DNA from: Acidimicrobiia bacterium
GTDB lineage: Bacteria; Actinomycetota; Acidimicrobiia; Acidimicrobiales; Bin134
Assembly (NCBI GenBank): GCA_009842675.1
Contig: VYEX01000074.1
Location: forward strand, 40,484 to 97,792
Reading direction: 5' to 3'
DNA: 57,309 nucleotides
The number at the start of each line of letters is the position of its first letter. Position 1 is the first letter of the stretch. Below are positions 8,976 to 18,556 of the stretch, piece by piece. Both the position numbers and the translations under genes were made by a program. The notes beneath the pieces were generated by a model. That model was not told the origin of the DNA. It saw nothing but the letters and a program-made list of their open reading frames with translations, and did no database searches.

Positions 8976-9332
8976 ATGGCCAAGGCAGCAAACTCCGCAA
9001 GCAAGGTCGCGCCCGAGGACAAGCTTCCCATCAAGATGCTCAACGACCGCATCCTGGTGCAGCTCGACATACCCGAGGGCGAGCGGCGGACCACTGGCGG
9101 CATCCTCATCCCGGCCACCGCCCAGGTGGGCAAGCGTCTGGCCTGGGCCGAGGCCATTGCGGTGGGCCCCAATGTCCGCACTGTGGAGTCGGGCGACCAG
9201 GTGCTGTTCAACCCGGAGGACCGCTATGAGGTTGAAGTTCGGGGTGCCGACTATCTCATCCTGCGGGAACGGGATATCCACGCCGTGGCCGCCCCCCGCC
9301 TCGACGAGGAAAGCACCGGCCTCTACCTTTGA
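8976..9332 (+). CDS. GroES-like co-chaperonin, solitary
   Basis: The 118-residue protein carries a Cpn10 fold: IKMLNDRILVQLD, then TTGGILIPATAQ (the mobile-loop region), WAEAIAVGP, SGDQVLFN and YLILRERDIHAV. It has about 17 extra N-terminal and 10 extra C-terminal residues compared with classical GroES, and no groEL adjoins it. It may be a second, diverged co-chaperonin beside a canonical groESL elsewhere in the genome. hisI follows after 87 bp. Confidence 0.8.
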   Translation: MAKAANSASKVAPEDKLPIKMLNDRILVQLDIPEGERRTTGGILIPATAQVGKRLAWAEAIAVGPNVRTVESGDQVLFNPEDRYEVEVRGADYLILRERDIHAVAAPRLDEESTGLYL

Positions 9333-9419
9333 TGCAACAGCATCTCTGATCCGGGCCCGACCCTGGTCTGGCTCGGAATTGGCTCTATTGGGGACAGGGT
9401 CTGCTTCTACGATGGGACG

Positions 9420-9794
9420 ATGCCGGCAATCACGCCAATAGAAGCTGCCCCTGGAGCGCTGGACAAGGTGGCGTTCAACGACGACGGGCTGGTGCCCGCC
9501 ATCGTCCAGGAGCACGAGGGGGGTCGGGTTTTGATGATGGCGTGGATGAACCGGGAGTCGCTGGAGCGCACCCTGGAAACCGGGCGCACGTGGTTCTGGA
9601 GCCGGTCCCGCCAGGAGTACTGGTGCAAGGGGGAGACCTCCGGCGACCGCCAGTACGTCCGGGAGGCGTATTACGACTGCGATGGAGACACGTTGCTGTT
9701 CATGGTGGAGCAGGAGGGCCGAGGGGCGTGCCACACCGGGGAGTATTCGTGCTTCTTCACGTCGTTCGACGAGCCGGTGCCGCCGTCGGAGTGA
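9420..9794 (+). CDS. hisI: Phosphoribosyl-AMP cyclohydrolase
   Basis: Opens the purine ring of PR-AMP, the third step of histidine synthesis. The protein is 124 residues and monofunctional (no fused HisE). It shows [31 protein letters not shown], the metal-binding [12 protein letters not shown] and the Cys pair in [11 protein letters not shown]. It lies away from hisD-F, directly before trpE (10 bp), an order known from other actinobacteria. Confidence 0.95.
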   Translation: MPAITPIEAAPGALDKVAFNDDGLVPAIVQEHEGGRVLMMAWMNRESLERTLETGRTWFWSRSRQEYWCKGETSGDRQYVREAYYDCDGDTLLFMVEQEGRGACHTGEYSCFFTSFDEPVPPSE

Positions 9795-9804
9795 TCTTTC
9801 CGCC

Positions 9805-11316
9805 ATGTCTGTGATCAGCCCCGATCGCCGCGAATTCCATCGGCTGGCCGCCGATTGGACAGTGGTTCCGGTGTGGCGGGAGCTGGTGGCCGACCTCACC
9901 ACCCCGGTGGCGGCTTTCGTCCGCACTGTTGGCGACGAACCCGGCTTTCTGCTGGAGTCGGTGGAGCACGGGGAGCGCTGGAGCCGCTTCTCCTTCATCG
10001 GGCGTCGTCCGCTGGGCACCCTGGTGGCCCGGGGCAACGATGTCTCCGCTACGGGGGAGTTCCCCGATGGAACCCCGCTAGACCAGGGGATTCTGACGGC
10101 AATCGAGCACATCCTGTCGCAATGGCGATCCCCGATCATGGACGATCTGCCTCCGCTGCACGGCGGGCTGGTGGGCTATCTGGGCTACGACGTAGTCCGG
10201 GAGGTGGAACATCTTCCCGATGTCCCCGACGACGACCAGGGCCTGCCCGACGCGGTGATGTCGGTGATCGGGGAGCTGGCCGTTTTCGACCACTGGCGCC
10301 AGCGGGTCACGCTGATCGAAAACGTGATCATCCCCCCGGGCGCGTCAGCGGCTGAGATCGATGCCGCCTATGACGGCGCCATCGACGCCTTGGAGCAGTT
10401 GGCTGCCGACGGGGCCCGACCGGTGGCCGAACCGCTGCTGGAGCCCCCATCAGAAGAGGAGGAGTTGCCGGAGGTGGTGTCCAGCATGGGTTCGCAGACC
10501 TTTTGCGACGCGGTGGAGGTCGCGAAGGAGCACATCCTGGCCGGGGACATATTCCAGGTGGTGCTGGCCCAAAGATACGACTTCGATTTGGGGGCCCAGC
10601 CCTTTGATGTGTACCGCTCGCTGCGCCAGGTGAATCCCAGCCCTTACATGTACTTCGTGCGCCTGCCGGAGGTGTCGCTGGTGGGTTGCTCGCCGGAGCC
10701 CATGGTGCAACTGCTCAACGGAAGGGTCATCTCCCGGCCCATCGCCGGCACCCGGCGCCGGGGGCGGACCGAAGCCGAGGAGCGCCGCATGGCCGCCGAG
10801 CTGTCCGAGCACCCCAAGGAGATCGCCGAGCACATCATGCTGCTCGACTTGGCTCGCAACGACGTCGGCCGGGTGGTGACTTTCGGCACCGAGACGGTGG
10901 ACGAGATGATGACCTTGGAGCGGTACAGCCACGTCATGCATCTGACCTCGCAAGTGTCGGGCGAGTTGGCCCCTGGGCGCACTCCGGTAGACGTGCTGAG
11001 GGCCACCCTTCCAGCAGGCACCGTGTCGGGCGCGCCCAAAGTGCGGGCCATGGAGATCATCGACGATCTAGAACCGGTGAAGCGTGGCCCCTACGCCGGC
11101 GTGGTCGGTTATCTGGACTTCTCGGGCAACATCGACACCGCCATCGCCATTCGCACCATGGTCATCCAAGGGGGACGGGCGTCGGTGCAGGCCGGGGCCG
11201 GCATCGTGGCCGACAGCATCCCCGAACAAGAGGATCTGGAGTGCCGCAACAAGGCCCGGGCTCTGCTATTGGCCGTGCCCGCCGCCCGGCGGATGAACCG
11301 GGGGCGGCCAGAATGA
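9805..11316 (+). CDS. trpE: Anthranilate synthase component I
   Basis: Makes anthranilate from chorismate, using ammonia from a TrpG partner not present in the window. The protein is 503 residues from ATG 9805. The C-terminal chorismate-binding domain shows PIAGTRRRGRTEAEE, LLDLARNDVGRV, YSHVMHLTSQVSGEL, LPAGTVSGAPKVRAMEII and GPYAGVVGYLDFSGN. The frame is open further upstream inside hisI, but ATG 9805 gives the usual TrpE N-terminus. The N-terminal feedback domain is present (LLESVEHGERWSRFSFIG), so tryptophan inhibition is expected. Confidence 0.95.
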   Translation: MSVISPDRREFHRLAADWTVVPVWRELVADLTTPVAAFVRTVGDEPGFLLESVEHGERWSRFSFIGRRPLGTLVARGNDVSATGEFPDGTPLDQGILTAIEHILSQWRSPIMDDLPPLHGGLVGYLGYDVVREVEHLPDVPDDDQGLPDAVMSVIGELAVFDHWRQRVTLIENVIIPPGASAAEIDAAYDGAIDALEQLAADGARPVAEPLLEPPSEEEELPEVVSSMGSQTFCDAVEVAKEHILAGDIFQVVLAQRYDFDLGAQPFDVYRSLRQVNPSPYMYFVRLPEVSLVGCSPEPMVQLLNGRVISRPIAGTRRRGRTEAEERRMAAELSEHPKEIAEHIMLLDLARNDVGRVVTFGTETVDEMMTLERYSHVMHLTSQVSGELAPGRTPVDVLRATLPAGTVSGAPKVRAMEIIDDLEPVKRGPYAGVVGYLDFSGNIDTAIAIRTMVIQGGRASVQAGAGIVADSIPEQEDLECRNKARALLLAVPAARRMNRGRPE

Positions 11317-11326
11317 TTGGAACAGC

Positions 11327-12178
11327 GTGAGCGGCCCAGTGGACTTGTCGACTTCGGTTGGGGCTTGCCCCGTCGAGCGGAGCGTGCTGGCGGTGTCCGG
11401 TCCCGACGCCGAGGACTTTCTGCAAGGCCAGCTCAGCCAGGACATTGCCGCGCTGGGCCCCGGCCAGTCATCCTGGTCGCTCATTTTGCAGCCACAGGGG
11501 CGCATAGACGCCTTCGTGCGGGTCACCCGTCAGGCCGCCGACCGCTTCGTCCTCGACACTGATGGCCCGCTGGAGCAGCTCGACGCTCGGCTTCGGCGGT
11601 TCATGCTGCGCACCGATGTGACCCTGGAGCCGCTCGACTGGCAGTGCATTGCGGTGCGCGGACCGGGGGCAGAAGACACAGCCGTTTCCGGCGAGATCGT
11701 CGCGGCGGTGCCCACCGGCGGCGTCGATGTGCTGGGCCCCGTTCCCGTCGTACCAGGAGACGTTCTCGCTGTGGACTCCGAAGCGCTGGAAGTCCACCGG
11801 ATTAGAAGCGGATTTCCCCGCATGGGGGTCGACATCGACGACCGCACCATTCCCGCTGAAGCCGAGATCGTCGACTTCACGGTGAGCTTCACCAAGGGGT
11901 GTTTTACCGGCCAGGAACTGGTCGCCCGCATGGACTCCCGGGGCAGCAGCGCCCCCCGATATCTGCGGCTGCTGACCTTGGAAGAGCAGGTCGGGTTGGA
12001 TGGAGGCGAGCCCATTATCGACGCAGGAGGGGCCGAGGTAGGAAACGTCACCAGCACCGCCTGGGACGTGATTGCCGGTGTCACGGTGGCCTTGGGCTAC
12101 ATCAAGCGATCAGTGGCCATGCCCGCCGAGGTGGTGGTGGCCGGCTGCTCGGCCCAGGCTGCGGCCATTCCCCGATAA
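11327..12178 (+). CDS. YgfZ/GcvT-like folate-binding protein
   Basis: The 283-residue protein has the GcvT-like folate-binding fold, with VSGPDAEDFLQGQLSQDI near the N-terminus. It carries the family signature K-G-C-F-T-G-Q-E around residue 193. YgfZ proteins assist assembly or repair of some Fe-S enzymes and tRNA thiolation using folate. The GTG start at 11327 is 10 bp after trpE. It is inserted between trpE and trpF, presumably co-transcribed without a role in tryptophan synthesis. Confidence 0.85.
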   Translation: MSGPVDLSTSVGACPVERSVLAVSGPDAEDFLQGQLSQDIAALGPGQSSWSLILQPQGRIDAFVRVTRQAADRFVLDTDGPLEQLDARLRRFMLRTDVTLEPLDWQCIAVRGPGAEDTAVSGEIVAAVPTGGVDVLGPVPVVPGDVLAVDSEALEVHRIRSGFPRMGVDIDDRTIPAEAEIVDFTVSFTKGCFTGQELVARMDSRGSSAPRYLRLLTLEEQVGLDGGEPIIDAGGAEVGNVTSTAWDVIAGVTVALGYIKRSVAMPAEVVVAGCSAQAAAIPR

Positions 12179-12219
12179 CGATCACAAGAGGCAGGCCACC
12201 AGCCGGTAGTTTTGGGGCA

Positions 12220-12897
12220 GTGTTCATCAAGATCTGCGGCATCACCAACGCCGACGACGCTCTGTTGGCCACCGCACTGGGGGCCGACGGATTGGGTTTC
12301 ATCATGGCTCCGTCATCCCGCCAGATCGCTCCGCCCCGAGTAGAGGAGATCGTCCGGCGGCTTCCTTCCGGCGTCCTTACCGTGGGCGTATTCAAAGACG
12401 AGGCTCCCAGCAGGGTGATCGAGATTGTCAACCGCTGCGGCCTAAAGGCCGCCCAGCTATCGGGTCGAGAGAACATGGAAGACACCCGTTTGATTCGAGA
12501 GAGCGTGCCGGCGGTGATCAAGGCCTTTCCCGGCGGCAGCCCCGCCTTGTCGGTGGCCGACCGGTATGGCGCCGACATAGTGATGGTGGACTCCGACACC
12601 CCGGGATCGGGCCGAGTGTTCGACTGGTCTCTGGCCGAGGGGGCGCCCGGCGGCATCCGACTGCTCATGGCCGGCGGTTTGACCCCAGAGAACGTGGCCA
12701 CGGCTATCGCCAAGGTCCGCCCGTGGGGAGTGGATGTGGCCACCGGCGTGGAGATGTCTCCGGGCCGCAAAGACCCGGCCCGACTGCGGGCCTTCATCAA
12801 CGCCGCTCGGGAAGCAGATCCCGAACGCGGTGAAGCAACCGACAGTGAGTCGGACGAGGACTCCCCTTACAACTGGCAGGAAGAGGGACTCCGGTGA
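12220..12897 (+). CDS. trpF: Phosphoribosylanthranilate isomerase
   Basis: Isomerises N-phosphoribosylanthranilate to the carboxyphenylamino-ribulose form. The protein is 225 residues from GTG 12220. It has the catalytic Cys in FIKICGITNADDA, GFIMAPSSRQI, VGVFKDE, and the phosphate-binding LLMAGGLTPENV and GVDVATGVEMSPGRKDP. The tail after AAREADPERGE is an acidic extension of some 20 residues that is not part of the barrel. Its TGA lies in the first copy of the three-fold repeat before trpB. Confidence 0.93.
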   Translation: MFIKICGITNADDALLATALGADGLGFIMAPSSRQIAPPRVEEIVRRLPSGVLTVGVFKDEAPSRVIEIVNRCGLKAAQLSGRENMEDTRLIRESVPAVIKAFPGGSPALSVADRYGADIVMVDSDTPGSGRVFDWSLAEGAPGGIRLLMAGGLTPENVATAIAKVRPWGVDVATGVEMSPGRKDPARLRAFINAAREADPERGEATDSESDEDSPYNWQEEGLR

Positions 12898-12969
12898 CCA
12901 TGGTCGAGCTCTCTGTCCGGGGAGCGCCGCGGTGACTATGGCCGAGCTCTTTGTCCGGGGAGCGCCGCG

Positions 12970-12985
<16 letters not shown>
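12893..12985 (+). repeat. Three-copy tandem repeat at the trpF/trpB junction, period 38
   Basis: The unit starts at 12893, 12931 and 12969. Each unit begins GGTGA, then two or three bases, then ATG-G(T/C)C-GAG, and the first two copies include TCCGGGGAGCGCCGC. ATG 12900 and ATG 12938 each open an 11-codon frame ([11 protein letters not shown] and [11 protein letters not shown]) ending in TGA at the next copy. The third copy holds the trpB start. A period of 38 shifts frame at each copy, so this is a chain of start-stop units rather than a protein repeat. Confidence 0.9.
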
Positions 12986-14156
<1,171 letters not shown>

Positions 14157-14160
<4 letters not shown>

Positions 14161-14933
14161 GCACTGAGCCCGGCGCAATGGAAGCCGCCTTGCGGGCTCG
14201 GCGCTCTCAAGGCGGCAAGGCACTGGTTCCCTATCTGACCGGGGGGCTGGGCGACTGGCAGACGGCGCTGGCCGCGGCCGCCGACGCGGGGGCCGATGCG
14301 ATCGAGGTGGGCATTCCGTTCTCCGATCCGGTGATTGACGGCCCGGTCATCCAGGAGGCCAACGATCGGGCGCTGGCCGACGGGGTCACACCCTTGTCGG
14401 TGCTGGATGCCCTTGGACGCCTTGACATCGGCGTCCCATTGGCGGTGATGACCTACTACAACATCGCCTTCCGGTTCGGCCTTGAGCGGTTCGCCTCCGT
14501 GCTGGCCGAACGGGGTGTGGCCGCGGCCATCCTTCCTGATCTGCCCCTAGAGGAGGCGGGACCATGGGCCGAGGCGGCCGATGCCGCCGGCGTGGAGACC
14601 GTGCTGTTGGCCGCCCCTACCGCTTCCGACGAGCGGCTGGCCCGGATATGCGCCCGAACTCGGGGGTTCGTCTACGGCGTGGGGCTCTTGGGAGTGACCG
14701 GGGTGCGCGACGAGTTGGCGTCGTCCGCTGTGGTCATGGCCGGAAGGCTCAAGCAGATGACCGATGTGCCCGTGCTGGTTGGGGTGGGAGTGGGCACCCC
14801 TGAGCAGGCCGAGGAGGTTTGCCGGGTGGCCGACGGCGCGGTGGTTGGCTCTGCGGTCGTGCGTCAAATGCTCGACGGGGGACCTGCCGCCGTGAGCGAG
14901 CTGGTCGGCCGGTTTCGCCAGGCTCTGGATTGA
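14157..14933 (+). CDS. trpA: Tryptophan synthase alpha chain
   Basis: Releases indole from indole-glycerol phosphate for TrpB. It is a 258-residue barrel. The catalytic Glu is in [19 protein letters not shown] and the catalytic Asp in [11 protein letters not shown]. It also shows [11 protein letters not shown] and [14 protein letters not shown] 14157 overlaps the trpB stop. It is the last gene of the his-trp block; no clear hairpin terminator is seen after it. Confidence 0.95.
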
Positions 14934-14994
14934 GGCACACCTTTCCCCAGTTGAACTTTGCATTTCTCGTGAGGACTGCTTGACTCTTGGGACT

Positions 14995-15022
14995 TTGTGT
15001 AAGAAGCCGACTGAATTACAAT
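14995..15022 (+). promoter_or_regulatory. Putative promoter of the HU gene
   Basis: TTGTGT (14995-15000), a 16-bp spacer and TACAAT (15017-15022) form a fair sigma-70-type promoter 28 bp before the HU start codon. The surrounding 110 bp is clearly richer in A/T than the genes on either side. AGGAGG follows at 15040-15045. Confidence 0.45.
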
Positions 15023-15050
15023 CCCGTAATTCCAATTTCAGGAGGATTCC

Positions 15051-15329
15051 ATGAACAAGTCAGAGTTGGTCAGCGCCATCAGCGAGCGCACTGGCGAGAG
15101 CAAGAGTTCCGTGGAGGCGGTTCTCAACAGCCTCGAGAAGACAGTTACCGAACAGGTGATCCTGGGCAACAAGGTGTCGATCACCGGCTTCGTGTCTTTC
15201 GAGCAGACCTCTCGGGGCGCCCGCACGGGCCGCAATCCCCGCACCGGCGAGACCATCCAGATTGCCGCCACCAAGGGCTGCAAGGTGAGCGCTGGCGCCC
15301 GGCTGAAGGGGGCCGTCAAGGGCACCTGA
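15051..15329 (+). CDS. HU-family DNA-binding protein
   Basis: The 92-residue nucleoid protein begins MNKSELVSAISERTG, the usual HU start. It carries the beta-arm signature GRNPRTGETIQI and ends after RLKGAVKG without the Lys/Ala-rich tail of mycobacterial HupB. It bends and compacts DNA as a dimer. An excellent ribosome-binding site (AGGAGG, 5 bp spacing) supports ATG 15051. The peroxiredoxin gene follows after 18 bp. Confidence 0.95.
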   Translation: MNKSELVSAISERTGESKSSVEAVLNSLEKTVTEQVILGNKVSITGFVSFEQTSRGARTGRNPRTGETIQIAATKGCKVSAGARLKGAVKGT

Positions 15330-15347
15330 TCCACTAGGGTCAGACCC

Positions 15348-15812
15348 ATGGCTGATTGGCTCTTATCTGCCGGCGATCCTGCGCCGGCATTCAACCTGGA
15401 AGATCAAAACGGCAACCAGGTGAATCTGGGCGACTTTGCCGGACGGAAGCTGGCGATCTTCTTCTTTCCCAAGGCGCTCACCCCTGGTTGAACGAATCAG
15501 GCAATCGGCGTGCGTGACATCGCCACAGAACGCGGAATCGCCGCAGTAGGCATCAGCGGGGACAAGCCCGACCGCCAGAAGCGGTTCGACGAGAAATGCG
15601 ACCTCGGGTATTCGCTGCTGTCTGACCCCGACCACGAGGTGGCCGAGGCCTTCGGGGTGTGGCGGGAAAAGAAGATGTACGGCAACACGTATTTGGGCAT
15701 CGTCCGCTCGGCCTTCTTGGTAAATGAAGGCGGGTTGATTGAGCACGCCTGGTACAAGATCAGCCCCAAGAACACCGCCTCCAACCTGGCTGACGCCCTG
15801 CCCGAGGACTAG
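15348..15812 (+). CDS. Selenocysteine-containing peroxiredoxin (BCP/AhpC-TSA family), in-frame TGA = Sec48
   Basis: Reading from ATG 15348 gives a complete 154-residue peroxiredoxin if the TGA at 15489-15491 is decoded. Before the TGA lie GDPAPAFNLEDQNG and LAIFFFPKALTPG. After it lie TNQAIGVRDI, VGISGDKPDRQKRF, YSLLSDPDHEVAEAFGVW and YGNTYLGIVRSAFLVNEGG. The TGA falls exactly where TPG-C of the peroxidatic site belongs. No resolving Cys is present at +5 (Ile53), and C84 is the only Cys. The frame and domain are intact on both sides, and a SECIS-like hairpin follows. It should reduce peroxides with Sec as the attacking residue. A nonsense-mutated pseudogene is the alternative. It lies in a row with HU and the FabZ-like gene. 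Confidence 0.85.
15507..15524 (+). promoter_or_regulatory. Putative bacterial SECIS element
   Basis: The stem GGCGTG/CA-T-CGCC (15507-15512 with 15518-15524, one bulged T at 15520) encloses the loop CGTGA (15513-15517). The stem begins 15 nt and the loop 21 nt after the TGA. Known bacterial SECIS elements have the loop roughly 16-37 nt downstream, with a G in its first two positions; both conditions hold. It lies inside the coding sequence, as bacterial SECIS elements do. Expected partner: SelB with GTP and Sec-tRNA. Confidence 0.6.
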
Positions 15813-15831
15813 CCAGGCAGGAGCGCATCCC

Positions 15832-16254
15832 ATGAGACCTCCCGACGAGGTTCTCCCGCACCGTCCGCCGTTCCTGTTCCTCGACGAGGTCACCTCCATG
15901 GTGGCCGGGGAGCGGGCCGAGGGCTATTGGCGGCTCACCGGTGACGAGCCGTTCTTCGCGGGCCACTTTCCCGGTCGCCCCACCCTGCCCGGGGTGTTGA
16001 TGGCCGAGGCCATCGCGCAACTCGGCGCCTACATCGTGCTCCATGACGAGAGATTCGCCGGCAAGCTGCCCCTATTTGGCGGTCTCGACAGCGCTCGCTT
16101 CCGCCGCCAGGTTGTTCCTGGTGAGCGCCTGGACTTGGAAGTTGAGATGACCCGATTGTCGGCTCGGGCCGGCCGGGGTGCGGGGCGGGCGTCGGTGGAC
16201 GGCGAACTGGCCTGTTCGTGCGAGCTGCTGTTCGTGGTGATCGACGCCGGCTGA
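15832..16254 (+). CDS. FabZ-like 3-hydroxyacyl-ACP dehydratase
   Basis: The 140-residue hot-dog-fold protein begins with the FabZ pattern EVLPHRPPFLFLDEV. It holds the catalytic His in FFAGHFPGRPTLPGV and the catalytic Glu in MAEAIAQLGAY. It would dehydrate 3-hydroxyacyl-ACP in fatty-acid elongation. CAGGAG precedes ATG 15832. It faces the fab operon and ends 34 bp from the end of fabF, so all elongation functions except the enoyl reductase are within 5 kb. Confidence 0.88.
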   Translation: MRPPDEVLPHRPPFLFLDEVTSMVAGERAEGYWRLTGDEPFFAGHFPGRPTLPGVLMAEAIAQLGAYIVLHDERFAGKLPLFGGLDSARFRRQVVPGERLDLEVEMTRLSARAGRGAGRASVDGELACSCELLFVVIDAG

Positions 16255-16288
16255 TCGGCGCCCGCAGCCTGAAGCTCTCTGATCCCGG

Positions 16289-17473
16289 CTACTCGGCTGG
16301 TGGCGGGCCGACCACGATGGTCCCGTTGTGGCCGCCGAATCCGAAGGAGTTGGACAGCGACGGACCCGGGGTCCACGGGGCAGGATCGGGGGCCACGATG
16401 CGGATGGGGGTCATGTCGGGATCGGGGGTCTTATATCCGTAGGTGGGCGGGATCACCCCGTGTTCCATGGCCAACAGAACCGCCACCGCCTCGATGGCTC
16501 CGGCCGCGCCGAGAGCGTGTCCTGTCACCCCTTTGGTGGAGGTGACCAGCGGTCCCGGCGTGCCGAACACCTTCTGGATGGCCTCGGCTTCGGCGGCGTC
16601 GTTCAGCGGGGTGGAAGTGCCGTGGGCGTTTATGTGGACGATGTCATCGGGCTCCAGCCCGGCGTCGGCCAGGGCCAGCTCCATGCATCGAACCGCCCCC
16701 CCTCCTCCCGGAGCTGGGGCGGTGATGTGATAGGCGTCAGCGTTGCTGGCGCTGCCCAAGATCTCGCCCAGCACCGTCGCCCCCCGATTCCGGGCTGAAT
16801 CCAGATCTTCAAGCACCAACACGCCTGCGCCCTCGGCTTGGATGAACCCGTCTCGCTCCAAGTCGAACGGGCGGCTGATGTGGCAGCTGGAGACCGCGGT
16901 CATGTTCTTGAAGGTGGCCTCTCCGGTGATGGAGTTGGAAGCCTCGCTTCCGCCGGTAATGACCACGTCGCAGCGGCCCGAGCGAATCAGCATGGCCGCG
17001 TTGGCGATTGACTGGGTGCCCGCCGCGCAGGCGGTGACCGTGTTCTCACACGGCCCGGAGAAGCCGTAGCGCATGGAGATGGCCGCTGAGGCTGCATTGG
17101 CCATCAGCATGGGCACCAAGAAGGGCGAAACCCGGCGCTCGCCGCGCTCGATGCGCACCTGGATCTGGTCCTCCAGGGTTCGCAGGCCGCCCACGCCGGT
17201 GCCCACCCACACGCCGATCCGGTCGGGGTCGGCGCTGAGCTCGCCCGACTGCTCCAGCGCCTCGGCGGCGGCGGCCAGGGCCATCTGGGCGAAGCGGTCG
17301 GTGCGGCGGGCCTCTTTGGGGGACTCGAAGTGGGGGAGGGGGTCGAAGTGGTCCATCACCCGCCGTCCCTCGGCGGGGGCTTCCAGCAGTCCCTGCCAGA
17401 AGTTGTCCCGGCCCAGTCCGGGCCAGCCCAAGACCCCGATTCCGGTGACCGCCACGCGGCGCGCCGCGGTCAT
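16289..17473 (-). CDS. fabF: 3-oxoacyl-ACP synthase II
   Basis: Condensing enzyme of fatty-acid elongation, 394 residues. It shows VAVTGIGVLGWPG, the catalytic Cys in TVTACAAGTQSIANA, the His residues in NAHGTSTPLNDAAE and VTGHALGAAGAIEA, and SNSFGFGGHNGT near the end. It is last of the minus-strand order fabD-fabH-fabG-acpP-fabF and is separated from acpP by 55 bp. Confidence 0.94.
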   Translation of the reverse strand: MTAARRVAVTGIGVLGWPGLGRDNFWQGLLEAPAEGRRVMDHFDPLPHFESPKEARRTDRFAQMALAAAAEALEQSGELSADPDRIGVWVGTGVGGLRTLEDQIQVRIERGERRVSPFLVPMLMANAASAAISMRYGFSGPCENTVTACAAGTQSIANAAMLIRSGRCDVVITGGSEASNSITGEATFKNMTAVSSCHISRPFDLERDGFIQAEGAGVLVLEDLDSARNRGATVLGEILGSASNADAYHITAPAPGGGGAVRCMELALADAGLEPDDIVHINAHGTSTPLNDAAEAEAIQKVFGTPGPLVTSTKGVTGHALGAAGAIEAVAVLLAMEHGVIPPTYGYKTPDPDMTPIRIVAPDPAPWTPGPSLSNSFGFGGHNGTIVVGPPPAE

Positions 17474-17528
17474 GATCTAGCGCTCCGCGGGCAGAGCCCA
17501 GTTTTGGTCTCGTCGGGCGGCTGCGAGG

Positions 17529-17768
17529 TCATCCCAGTTTGACAGTCACCAAGTCGAAGGCCTGGCCCACGGTCTCGATGTCCTCCAGCTCTTCCTCGTC
17601 GATAGTGATGTCGAACTCCTCTTCGAGCGCCATCACCAACTCGACCAAGTCGAGGCTGTCGGAGTCCAAGTCGTCGGCAAAGGTGGCCTCGGGTGTGACC
17701 TGACCGGCCTCCACCGACAGCACCTCCACAGTGCAGTTCTGGAAGCGAGTGAAGTTTTCGTCGCTCAC
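17529..17768 (-). CDS. acpP: Acyl carrier protein
   Basis: The 79-residue acidic protein carries the phosphopantetheine serine in DDLDSDSLDLVELVMALE (the DSL motif). EEEFDITIDEEELEDIETVG follows it. It is the carrier for the neighbouring Fab enzymes and the likely acceptor of malonyl groups from FabD. A ribosome-binding AGGAG is seen just upstream of ATG 17768. It is shorter in basic residues and more acidic at the C-terminal helix than average, which is normal for ACP. Confidence 0.95.
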   Translation of the reverse strand: MSDENFTRFQNCTVEVLSVEAGQVTPEATFADDLDSDSLDLVELVMALEEEFDITIDEEELEDIETVGQAFDLVTVKLG

Positions 17769-17833
17769 GCTGGTTATCTCCTATTCGTGGACAGATGGTC
17801 CTTGGGTGGGTTTGCGAATGCGTTTACGGCCAT

Positions 17834-18556
17834 TCATCCTCCCATGCCCAGGCCCCCGTCTACCGGAATAACCGCTCCGGTGACGTAGCCGGCGGCTTCG
17901 GAGGCCAGGAATGAAATGGTTGCAGCAACTTCTGTGGGTTCGCCCAATCGTCCGAGGGGAACCATGTCGATGATGGCGGAGCGGCGGTCCTCGTCCAGCT
18001 CGTTCAACATGTCGGTGCCCACCGGGCCGGGCGCCACCACATTGACGGTGATGTTGCGGCTGGCCAATTCCTTGGCCAAAGACCGGCCCAGGCCGACCAG
18101 TCCGGCCTTGGAGGCGGCGTAGTTTGCCTGGCCCGCCTGTCCCATGATCCCCACCACCGAGGACACGAACACGATGCGCCCCCAGCGGTTGCGCATCATC
18201 GACCGGGCCGCCCGCTTGGCCACCCGGTAGCCGGCGGTCAGGTTGGCGTCGATCACGTCGGTGAAATCGGCCTCGCTCATGCGCATCACTAGCTTGTCCC
18301 GGGTGATGCCCGCGTTCGACACCAGCACCTCGACGGGCCCCAGCTGATCTTCGATCTCGGCGAAGGCGGCGTCGATCTGCTCTTCGGCGGTCACATCGCA
18401 GTGCACGCCCAGAATGTCGACCTGTCCGTTGGACGGTGGGGGCTCGCTGCGGTAGGTGACCGCCACCCGGTGGCCGTCTTTGGCGAGCTCGGTGGCTGTA
18501 GCCAGCCCAATGCCCCGGTTCCCTCCGGTAACCAGGACAACCCTGGATGTGCTCAC
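17834..18556 (-). CDS. fabG: 3-oxoacyl-ACP reductase
   Basis: The 240-residue short-chain dehydrogenase reduces 3-oxoacyl-ACP with NADPH. It has the nucleotide motif VTGGNRGIGLATA, VSNAGITRD, the catalytic Ser in FVSSVVGIMG, the Tyr-Lys pair in YAASKAG, and VAPGPVGTDM. The C-terminus GGLGMGG is a typical FabG end. ATG 18556 overlaps the fabH stop by 4 bp. Confidence 0.94.
   Translation of the reverse strand: MSTSRVVLVTGGNRGIGLATATELAKDGHRVAVTYRSEPPPSNGQVDILGVHCDVTAEEQIDAAFAEIEDQLGPVEVLVSNAGITRDKLVMRMSEADFTDVIDANLTAGYRVAKRAARSMMRNRWGRIVFVSSVVGIMGQAGQANYAASKAGLVGLGRSLAKELASRNITVNVVAPGPVGTDMLNELDEDRRSAIIDMVPLGRLGEPTEVAATISFLASEAAGYVTGAVIPVDGGLGMGG

Noticed and set aside
15348..15491. Reading the peroxiredoxin as a nonsense-broken pseudogene
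   Set aside because: The stop is a TGA exactly at the catalytic codon, both flanks are intact and in frame, and a SECIS-like hairpin follows; Sec decoding explains all of these better.
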